This document shows, in pieces, positions 29,769 to 40,700 of a DNA stretch of 64,000 nt (position 1 is its first letter; every line of letters begins with the position of its first letter). The notes under the pieces are model-generated. The model did not search any database and was not told where the DNA came from. It saw nothing but the letters and a program-made list of their open reading frames with translations. Source of the stretch: Lineus longissimus (Eukaryota > Nemertea > Pilidiophora > Heteronemertea > Lineidae); contig NC_088316.1 in NCBI RefSeq assembly GCF_910592395.1, forward strand, positions 2,234,001-2,298,000, read 5' to 3'. The translations under genes and the position numbers were made by a program.

Positions 29769-30184
29769 ACAGTACCACAATATTCCATAATCTGCAATGT
29801 TACGCCAACTGCACTAAAATACAGTACCACAATATTCCATAAACTGCAATGTTACGCCAACTGCACTAAAATACAGTACCACAATATTCCATAATCTGCA
29901 ATGTTACGCCAACTGCACTAAAATACAGTACCACAATATTCCATAATCTGCAATTTTACGCCAACTGCACTAAAACACAGTACCACAATATTCCATAATC
30001 TGCAATTTTACGCCAACTGCACTAAAATACAGTACCACAATATTCCATAATCTGCAATGTTACGCCAACTGCACTAAAATACAGTACCACAATATTCCAT
30101 AATCTGCAATTTTATGCCAACTGCACTAAAACACAGTACCACAATATTCCATAATCTGCAATTTTACGCCAACTGCACTAAAAT
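29769..30184 (+). repeat. 52-bp minisatellite, eight copies
   Basis: Unit starts ACAGTACCACAATATTCC; starts are at 29769, 29821, 29873, 29925, 29977, 30029, 30081 and 30133. Units differ at only a few positions (TAATC/TAAAC, AATG/AATT, AAAT/AAAC). Confidence 0.95.
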
Positions 30185-30284
30185 AAAACACAAGACTTTA
30201 ACTTCGTTATCAACTGCATTTTATTTGCAGAAAGGGTAATAATTATATCTCATATACATATTTATACCACAGAGACGAATTGTA

Positions 30285-30412
30285 CAGGGTGTAATCAAAA
30301 ACAGGGTACTCTTCCCAAAACTGCAGCTTTTTCAGAGAAATGATACACTATGCATAAAAGTGAAACAGAACGAATATTATGGAACACTAAATCCATTTTT
30401 TGTTACACCCTG
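30285..30412. mobile_element. 128-bp TA-flanked foldback element
   Basis: Ends CAGGGTGTAA and TTACACCCTG, flanked by TA at 30283-30284 and 30413-30414. The TA target and terminal motif fit a non-autonomous Tc1/mariner-type element. Confidence 0.7.
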
Positions 30413-31243
30413 TACCATTCTGTTTGCATTGACCATCATGTGCTGTGCAGATGAGCGATATTTTAGTTGCTGTGACCTGCGATAATAGTTGCTGCAGTGC
30501 TATGCAACAAAAAGATCTTATCAAGGTGACATAAAAGTCTGACCACAGCTGCACTTGGCAGGCAGGGCACGTTCACCATGTCATTGACGTGTGCACGCTC
30601 AACATAATCATCATGTGTATCTACTATCTCAGATTTGAAAGAAAATGGGAAAAACAGCAAAATACTTGTAGGGAAATAGTTTACTAGTGAAACAGGAGAA
30701 GTGGAAACAAACTGAAGGAATAAATCCACAACTCCTTTAAGCGAAATCCTCCTTTTTTGTTGCGAAAATTCCTCGAAAAAAAATCTTCAAAAAAGGACGA
30801 AAGAGTTGAGCAAAATTCTCTTTTTTGTCAAACATATTCCGAAAAAAAATCTTCATACCCTGCATCAACACTAATATCACTCTCTCAACCCCCTGGATAA
30901 TAAACTTTCAAATTCTTCAGATCTGCCAAGAACTGTAGTGTAAGCGTAGTGTTATTATCGCTTGCAGACAACTTGCCCTCCACTCCTGAAATGCCCTATA
31001 TTCTAAGCCCTTCGTTCCCCTTGATGACCTCAGACAACTTCCCACCCTCATTCTCAATTCTTTAACTGTTAGATTGCCGAGAGGCTAGACATCCTTCAAC
31101 CAACATCCTCTTTCCACCAATAGGTTAATTATAGCCAAAACTGCTCCGTTTCATGCAGTAATTCTCAAGTCATTCAAAAATTGACTTCTTCCCTCCAAAC
31201 AGACTCACAGTCATAGTATAATGTCGAGCTGCTCGTCGCTATG

Positions 31244-31249
31244 TTTATT
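31244..31249 (-). terminator. Candidate polyadenylation signal, MICU gene
   Basis: AATAAA on the minus strand, about 420 bases after the MICU stop. Other signals further downstream (for example near 30222) are possible. Confidence 0.4.
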
Positions 31250-31429
31250 TCATATATAACAATATTACAGATGTATTATGCTTACCATAGCCGTGTGAAT
31301 GAAGATTGTCAATTTTTACAGTTGTGTATTTGTGAAATGATACATAGACATTGCCACTGTGAAGATTTCCAGTCACTAAGGGGACGAATAGAGAGTGCAA
31401 AATAGCAATTCTGTTCTGATGTGGAACAG

Positions 31430-31605
31430 TTAGCAAAATAACCAACCGGAGGGCATTAACAGTTAACATAGGAACCGACCGGAGGGCATTCACAGTAAAC
31501 ATCAGAACCAACCTTAGGGCATTCACAGTTAGTATAAGAACCCACCGTCGGGCATTAAATGTTGGCATAAGAACCCACAGAAGGGCATTTACAGTTAGCA
31601 TAATA
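31430..31605 (-). repeat. 33-bp minisatellite in MICU 3' UTR
   Basis: Five imperfect units with the core AGGGCATT(C/A)ACAGTTA and AGAACC, period about 33 bp. The period is a multiple of three, so on the minus strand an open frame runs through it (TVNALR repeats), but it lies after the MICU stop and has no sign of being a gene. Confidence 0.8.
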
Positions 31606-31671
31606 AGTAAAGTCACAGCCAGCTAAATTAAACGGTTAACATTGTTTCTTCTTTCAGTTGGCAGGTGGCGC

Positions 31672-31746
31672 TCAAGGTTTTCTCATCTCGTTTTTGACGC
31701 AGCCTTTGAACATGTCCCAGCGGCCTTGATCTTTGAGCAGGTGGGC
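31672..31746 (-). CDS. MICU3: MICU terminal coding exon
   Basis: Acceptor CGTTTTCTAG, then 24 codons (AHLLKDQGRWDMFKGC onward) and TGA. Confidence 0.88.
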   Translation of the reverse strand, partial: AHLLKDQGRWDMFKGCVKNEMRKP

Positions 31747-34700
31747 CTAGAAAACGAAAAGAGATTTGTGATTTCACAGCAAAAGTTTCATGAATTGAGC
31801 TAGCAGAGTTTAATGAGATATAACCAAAAGTAGTTTTTAACATATAATGTGTCACTGTGGGGCCGAGCGTCGGTCACAATTCATTGTGACTATCAAAAGG
31901 CACAATGGCACCAAAAGATCTTCATACCACCCAAGATGAGAAGCCCAGCATCAATGGTTATGGAGATATGTTCGGGAAACTAGACGGACAGACGGACAGA
32001 GGTAGCCTGCCTCGACTATACCCCTCTAGCCCATACTCACCCGGACCCCTCTATGGAGTCGGTCCTTCATCAGACTGACAAACTCTTCGTGACTCAGATG
32101 ACCGTCGCCGTCCGCATCGAAGATTTGAAAGACGGTCTCCACCAGGTGAGGGTCAAACTCATAGCCCACACACACTTTCACGGCTCGCTGGAATTCGTCT
32201 GGAAAACATAGAGAAAAGTACAATAGAACCTCTCTATTAAGGACACCCTCGGGAATGACAAAAGCTGTCCCTACTAGAGAGGTGTCCTGATTACAGAGGT
32301 TGATTTGAATGGAAACACACAATTGGGGACCAAAACTAGTGTCCTTAATAGAGAGGGTGTCCTTAATAGAGAGGTGCAGCTAAGAGAGGTTCTACTGTAT
32401 ATCATCGTGAAGACAAAAGCTGCGACTTCTCTGCAGAAGTACCTTGGACACCATCATATCAACCACAGCTGTGACTACCATGAAGAAAGGCATGACCGTG
32501 GTGCAGGCATTTATTTACAAGATCTTCTTATCGCCAACACCGGTGAGAACAATAAAGGTATCGTAAGCCACAGTCAACTGACCTTGTGAGACTGGCTGCC
32601 TAGCAAAGGTGTACATCCTCATCGCGATCACAAAGTCATCCAGATTGTTCAAGAATTGAAAAAACTTCTTGAACTCTTTGAACGTGATGCCCTGAAGTCA
32701 GAGATTAATGTATTAATCAATCAATCAATCAAATTGTCTCATCTATGGCGCAACTTTCCAGGCCAAAGAGTCCTGTTCAACAGCGCCCTACCATCTGTAC
32801 TAGAAGTACTTCCTGAAAATTCAGTTTTTAACCGTCTCTTGAATGTATGATATGAGCTGTTTCGAATGTCACTGCCAAGGCTATTCTAAAGCCTGGGAAC
32901 ACTCCTGGAGAAGGCCCGGTCTCCTAACTTAACATTCTTGAGAGGGGTTTTAGAACCTCGATAAAATACCATTTCATTATCAGCCCAAGTATCACTACTA
33001 AATGAGTTTAACTATTTGAGGTGAGTATTATGGTTAAAGCTAAGGATAGCTTGGTTATTGCCCGAGCTGCAAACGGCTCATCCGGCCAGAGCTTATTCCG
33101 GTTTTTGTATCATTAAGTTAGTAGGAGTATTACCCCCTGGAAAGGATGCTAGCCTATCGCAGGTTAATTTCCCAGGCAAGCCTGGTACCCCTTCACTCCT
33201 GGGTGGAGAGAAGCAAGTTGGGTTAAGTGTCTTGCCCAAGGACACGAAGATGAAACCGTGCTGATCCGTCCGAGTGTTGAACCTACGACCCCGTGGTATA
33301 ACCCGGGCGTTCAACCACTAATTCCCCCTCATGCTAGTTAAGATACTTAGGGGTAGCTTCCAAATTCTTAATCTTTATTAATTCTTGCTTTGGTTAAACG
33401 AGTTTCAGACAGCGTCATGTTTTATGGTGCTACCGCTAAACTTGTGCACACTCCTTGTTAGACACTGACAACCGCACAATGTGAACAGCCAATTTCCTTA
33501 AAACAGCTAAATTTTTACCTTTTTTTGGCGATTTATGAAAATTTCGAGAAAATTTTATGAAAATTTCAAAAATTCTGAACTTTTATTTTGGCGAATTGTC
33601 AAAATATTGTTCAGTTTTTCCCCCAAAAATTATTATTTTGATCGAAATTTTTTTATTTGCAAAATCCAAAAAAAAAGGGCAAATTTGCCTGTTTACAGGT
33701 GTTGGAGTGTGCACCATGTCTTATTAGCCAATGCATTTTCAATGCATACTCACATGACCCGGTGCTCTGGGTTTTCTGAACTCTACCTTTAACCGGAGTA
33801 TAAGTACATTACAAAAGCTACATCAAAGAATCCCAAGAGTTCCCCAGGACAATTGCATAATATCATCAATTGCTTTCTATGGGCAAATGGAAGAATCCAT
33901 AAGCCGTAATGTTACAGCCATCCTCGATCCAGAGGAAATCAGGGGTTAATATTGGCTTCTCCGGCCCTGCACACAAACCCCTGTCTTCAAAATTCTTGAA
34001 AGTGAGAATAGTTTCCCATTTCCAATACAAATTCTACACATGCTTCCCGAAATTGGTGGCTTGCATTGGAACTAACTTTTTCCCCCTTGTCCGTCATTAA
34101 AGGCATTCAAGTGTGTTGGTCAACCATGACTATCTCCTTTGTCCCTCCACCATAAGGCCCATTTTCCCCTTATGACATCACTATTTCGGACACTCAGCGC
34201 CCCATTTCTGGAAAGGTGTATAATGGCAGCCATCGAGATCAAAGATCCCTCAATTCCCCAAACCAATTCATGAATCACAAATTCCCCAGACCTACCGAGT
34301 CTTCTTTGATGTTCTCTCCGACCCTGTCAATAAATTCCTTGTGATCGTCACTACTAATCTTCGTGTAACGCATCAGAATTTTGGCAAATTCACTCTCGGA
34401 GATCGTGGCCATTCCTCGCGAGAACTCCTGAAATTCCATCTCCAACACCTCCGTCTGTAGATTGTCCATGAATCTGAAGTTGGAAAGAACACAACAGGAT
34501 GGCTATTAACCCTTCCTCTAAGGAACAATTTTGGCGGTTGACCCTGCTGATCCATCATATTTTAGCTTCCAATCAATCAATCAATCAATCAATGTTGGCA
34601 TTTGTAATGCGCTCCAATTCAATCTGCTACAATCATGAATTATTACTATGTACACATGTATGCCTATGCATGCCATGTCAACTTCCTCAAATATGTCAGC

Positions 34701-37700
34701 TGAGTGCCAGGCCCTTGGCGATTGGGCCTCTAGTTTTTTCAAAATTCAAAGTTTTTTCAAAATGTTTTTTTTAATAATAAAGTCAGAAAATATATAAACA
34801 CAAAAATACTTTTTTTAAAAAAAATTTTCAAAAAATGTCCAAATCCGAAAAAAATTTCAAATTTTTTCTAAGTCCAAAACTTTTTCAATAATTAAAAAAA
34901 AATTTTTTTGAGAAATTTCTTCTAAAATTTTATCGGACTTAGATTTTTTTCCCAGTCCTGATTGGGATTACACCATGGCCGGTATCACAGATATCCCCTC
35001 GGAAATAAGCCATCCCACCATTCCCCACCATGAACTGACATTTCTACGGCATACAAATGCCGGAAAATGAACCAGCCAAATCGTACGAGGGCAACGACAA
35101 GCAAGAATTTCTATTTCTTATCTTACCTCGCAAAATCCTGGTAGTTAAGGACGTCATTGCCTCGACGGCCAAAAAAATGTGCCAAAAGCGTTGTCTCGGC
35201 GGTGATGATTTCGGTGGAGTCATTGGACTGGAATAGGCAAAACAGGGAATAAGAAAATAATCAACCCAAAAAATCTATTGGTAAGTCGATAATACATCAA
35301 AGATACTAATAATATTGTCCTCTCTTTTACATGAGATTCACAAGGATTGTTGTCAGGAATCTGGGCATATGCACTGGCCGGTTTGAAGAGAGTAGTTTTT
35401 CAATGCATTTCAGGGTAATTCAGGCCTTGAATCAGGCCCCTTGAGGCAGTCCAAATTTGATTAAACTGCTCAAAATGTACAAGTCATGAAGGAGTGATCT
35501 TTTTTATCGATGCCAACTGTTTTGCCAAATCTTGGCTCCTTGTCATGTTATTGAAATTAATGAAATCGACAAACACTCAGGTTGGTAAAAACATGACATC
35601 AACTTGAATTTTTTCGACGGAGTTGGCCATATTCAAGACCCACCTTGGAAATTTCAGCAAATTCAGTCATGTCTGTCTTGCCTAATTGGAGCCCTGAATG
35701 TACTATTAATGCATTGTGATGAGATTCCCTCCCAACCGGCTTGGGCACAAGCATAAACATTGATGTCACAAGTGCTACAAGGGTGCGTTAGGCAGACGTT
35801 ACATAGAGCTTCACGCTTCACTCCTCACGCCTCATGCTTCACGGTTCACTCGTGACGCGAAGAATTTCCAAGGCATTTCAACTTAGGCCCTCATTTTTTC
35901 CTATGTAACAGGGCTCATTGAAATACCTTGTTAATTCTTCGGTTCACGAGTGAACCGTGAAGCATGAGGTGTGAGGAGTGAAGCGTGAAGCTCTATGTAA
36001 CGTTTGCCTAAGACAGTGTTTTCATCTGACATAACATGTGACGTTACATCGTAAAAGACACGTGAAGAGGCTGGTTATCACTAAGCAGAGAACACGAGAC
36101 ACCGTGCTGCTTTCACAGGCGTTGGATTAATTCCAATGTAAAATTCTGGCACAGCCACAGAAACTGACTCCAACGCCTGTGAAAGAGACAGCAGTTGACC
36201 GCTGTAATGGCATCAGACCTTTATGATGGAATCGGTGTGGTAATCCACATAAAATATGAACCGTAGAGTGCCTTAGGCCGAAGTTACATAGGCCTCATTC
36301 GTTCATTAACCACGAGTCACTTTCCGGGTTTTTCTTTCATTCCTCGGTGAATGCACGCCACAAGGCCGTGCTTTTACAGGGGAACGAAAGCAAAAGGGGA
36401 AAATGAGTCCTGGGAAATGAACGAATGAGGTCTATGTAACTTCGGCCTTATGTCGGCACTTAGTGTGGTTCACACCAGGTTTTGTCAAAAGTGGCTCAAG
36501 GGGGCAAATGCTACCGTCTATTCGTGGTACAATAAACATACTAGGAATCAGTCACATTCCTGGTTCAGAGCCCGGTTGTCCATAACACTTTTTGTCACTA
36601 ATGCTGGCTTTAAGGGTTGACCAAAGGTACCACCATTTTGGCTAGAACTTGAAATCCTATTACATGTCAAGCAATTAGACCTCTTTCAAAACGTAGTGAA
36701 TGCCAATTTCGTTTTTTGCTCTAGAATACAGACTCCCACCCTTGAAATTGCCATTCACTTCACTTTGATGGAGTTCTATAAAATGCTCCAGGATTTAAGT
36801 TCTAGCCAAAATGGTGGTTTCTATGGTTGACCCTCAACTTGGCATCTTTTTGTTCAGTTAAGCCCTCAGACTTAACGCCTAGTTAACTCAACGCCAGCGT
36901 CAGGGACAAAACCTGTTTTGAACAAATGTGACCCGTCACAGCAAAACCAGGCGCATGTCGCTCTGAGCTTGGCAGGTTGAGACGGACTGTTTGTTCAATT
37001 CTCTATTGCCTGCCGTTTGTGAAATATGAGCACATCAATTTCTTCCATTACCTCCTGGTGTCATTTAGGCTCATCTCCTGTGCGACATGCGCCTGGTTTT
37101 GCTGTGACGGGTCACAAATGTGGGCAAATTCATTAAGGGGAGGGGTTTCATCAAACTACTTTATATTTTCAAGATGGTATTATCTATATTTCCGAAATAA
37201 CACCTGGGGGAGAGGAACTATTGAACAAGATTTACAAAGGTTTTGGGGAATTGTTATTTCACATCTGGGAGGCAAGGAATGGGCAAGTAAGTGATCTCAT
37301 ATACTGTAAACCCGGCAATATTCATTTGCCGTCTATTTTCGTGTTTTTCACGTTGACAGATAAACACGAAAATATATACAAGTGCAAAAGAAGATCTAAC
37401 TGAATTTCTGTTACGGTTTGGTCAAAACGTGAAATTAAAAGTATGCAAAATTTGCAAATTTCACAAATCGTGAAATAAAATGGCCACATATATTTTAGGG
37501 TTTACAGTAGTGTTTTTTATCACTTTGTGGAAAAAGGCTTTAAAAGTTTTAGTAAAAGGGGCAATAATTTTGTTTAGGAGGCATTCCTTTAACAATCTGC
37601 ATGGATATACAAAAAAAACTACACATATCACATGCAGAGTCAAACACTGCATGCTCTGTCATCCTCTGGGAGTCGAGGTTGTTGTCCCTATATACACCTT

Positions 37701-40700
37701 TCCAGAAATGGGGCGCTGAGTGTCCGAAATAGGATGTCATAAGGGGAAACTAGGCCTTATGGTGGAGGGATAAGGGAGATAGTCATGGTTGACCAACACA
37801 CTTGAATGCCTTTAATGACGAACAAGGGGGAAAAAGTTAGTTCCAATGTAAGCCACAAATTTCAGGAAACATGTATAATGCTGGAAAACCTCTAAAATAG
37901 TCAGAGAGCTTTTCTCAAGAGGGCTGACATTGGAAATGTGTGAATGTTAAGGTTAGCAACACGCAATCTTAATCTTCATGGGTTCTCATGGCCGATTCTC
38001 ACCAAACGAGAAGGACAGAAAGGCAGGGAAACCCCCACGGCGACTGATGATGTAAAATGCGGAAAGGGAATCACCTCTGAGTGGGAGTGGGAGTCTGGAC
38101 ACTAGCACCACCACTGTACTGCCAGTGAACAGTGTTTCCGCCTTCAACGTCTGGTGTGAACAGGCCATAAACAGCTACTTCACAGGGAGAATGTCAACTT
38201 GTGACATCGACTGCATTTCATGCAATTATTTAACATTAATTATTTAACCATTTAATTATTTAATTATTTAACATCATCAACAGCACAAGACAAGGTTGAT
38301 AAGATCGAGTTTATCAGAAATTGATCGGGAGACTTTTGCTTTTACTCTTGTTTCTAATTGATACCAATTATGACCCAAAGTAGTGATCATGACATAGAGG
38401 GAAATTCACACGATCACTCCTCTCAAACAAAATAACACTTCAAGAACCCTTTCACTGCCAGTGCAATTTCATACTCATGTCATGGGCCTGAACTAATGCA
38501 TATATGACGGAACATTGCAGGCCCCCGCAACCAAAATTGTACAAATATTTCTGATAAACTCAAGATGGCATATTATAACAGATGGAAGCAGGGAAATGAC
38601 AAGACATATGTTTGCTACTGTAAACCACCAAATTGTGTTTTATTTTTTAAGACAAAATAAAAATTGTGAAAAATTCCTTTTTGATCGGAAAAACCCGAGA
38701 AATTTCGTAAACTGTCAAAAGAAAATTTGTGAAAATCTTATTTTTTTCAGAAATTTTTGTGAACCCCCCCCCCAAAAAACGTGAAAATTTTCCAATTTAC
38801 AGTAACTGTTAATGATGCGAGTAACAACATTATACACAAAGTCCAATCACAGGTCGTTTGGGACGTCATCAGATTAGGGTGTGGATGGGTGTAGGGATAA
38901 TATATATAATAATAATGTCTAGTATTTGTATAGCGCTACTCAGAACACATTGCTGGATGACTGCTAATCATAATTCTGACTGCAGGCTTACAATAATGGG
39001 GTCTTACCAAACTAATCGTGGAATTTTCATGATAAACTACATCTACTGAACTATTACAGTACTAGTCAGGACTAACTTGCATTGCGTACTGTATAAATGA
39101 ATGTTATTTCTGACCAGTACTGTAACAAACAATGTGGGCCAGTGCATTGGATGATCTATGTACAATACATGACAAACAGGTATGAGTAGCAAATGTGAAT
39201 TAAAGCCGTACGGTATCCGGTCAAATCGAGCAAAAGCCATACTGGCATCAATCAGTATCTACTCAATGTATCCATCATTGACATGCATTTTTGCATACAA
39301 TTTGCAAACACTGGCATTTCTAAGCACAAGAGCAAATTCACACACAAGATGTTGAAGATCATCAACGACTAACCCTGAACAGAAGTATTTTCAGTCACTC
39401 TATAATTCGGTCAATTCACACTCCAAAGAATTTTGTGCGACAGACTTGAAAAGTCTTTTTGACTTTTTATAATTTTGAGAATTCTGTGTTTTGGCTGCAG
39501 AGCCCAATCAAATATGATTCAGCATAAGTCACTAGTGTCATATGTAAGACTTTTTTGACGGTCGCACTCCGAGTGTGAATACACCTTGGGAACTGGACAC
39601 AGTGAGGCTTTAATCATCAGTATGCGGGCACATCATTCAAACAGTGACCCCACTAAGTGATACCTACAGCATTTATGTATTTCTGTAATGGAAAATGAAG
39701 TAGATCTGTACAATGTGATGCAAAGGTGTCATGCATGAGTACTGTGTCAACGTCATTAAGCCAAGTGAGGTGTGTCTGTGTCAATCACAGGTAAAACAGG
39801 CATTTTGTACAGGTCCCCCTGCTGGCTTAAGTATGTCAACACAGTAGATGCGTGGTGAAGCAGGAATGTGAAACATTTGGAAATTATGCATTCATTCTGA
39901 AAAATCTATTGTTGACTGAAAACAAACTAATTTGGATTATATCAAAACCCTTTTCAATATTGTTTTATACTAGAGGACAGTGAACCTTTAAAAATATACT
40001 ACACTGTTGATATTGAGTGACAATTGGGCCACTGAATGGGGGGGGGGGGTCTTTACATGTTTCAAGGAGATGGTGAAATAATTCTACAGTGTATTAACTG
40101 TACAGGCTATGAAATTTATAAACAGTCTGCATTGAAACTATTTTCTAGACAGCTACCCTGGTATTACCTAGAACTGCGGTGAAAATGACGAACCATGAAA
40201 ATAGGCCCTATGCTGAGGGTTCATGACAGGGGGCTACCAAAAACATGTGACATCATGGCTATCTCCTCAGCCGTGCTAGGTGAATGCTACAAGACTGGCA
40301 AAGAATGCAACCTTGTGCATCGCAGACATGTGATTTTTAATGCAGACTTGTGATATTTATTGCTACAATGAGCAATAAACAATGCTAGTCTGCAGAGACG
40401 GGATATTTGAGCTGGTGTGTGATATCAACATCCAACTCTCAAAGAAAATCAGAAAATTCTTTTAAAAGTATTTCAATGTGTTCTTCACCTAACCAAAAGC
40501 TATATACATTGCCAAAGGACCAAGAAAAAAGCTGTTGTTTGGTTGAATGGCAAGTTCCAGGGGAAGGTTTATCCTATTATATCATTTTCATACACTTTTT
40601 GTGACATATTGAGGAAATTGCCCAAAGTAAAGACATTAACCTCTGTACAAGAAAAAACTTGGAATATATGGGAGATCAGTCATGGGCTATTACCACCTTC

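Larger units (their letters stand above)
28741..31240. other. Convergent intergenic region
   Basis: Lies between the putative poly(A) sites of TMEM185 and MICU. It holds a perfect 33-bp inverted repeat (29270-29387), an eight-copy 52-bp array (29769-30184) and a TA-flanked foldback element (30285-30412). A minus-strand frame at 28978-29163 looks somewhat protein-like but is preceded closely by a stop and I do not recognise it. Confidence 0.55.

Noticed and set aside
31245-31616. Minus-strand 123-residue frame with TVNALR repeats
   Set aside because: It is a translation of the 33-bp minisatellite in the MICU 3' UTR.
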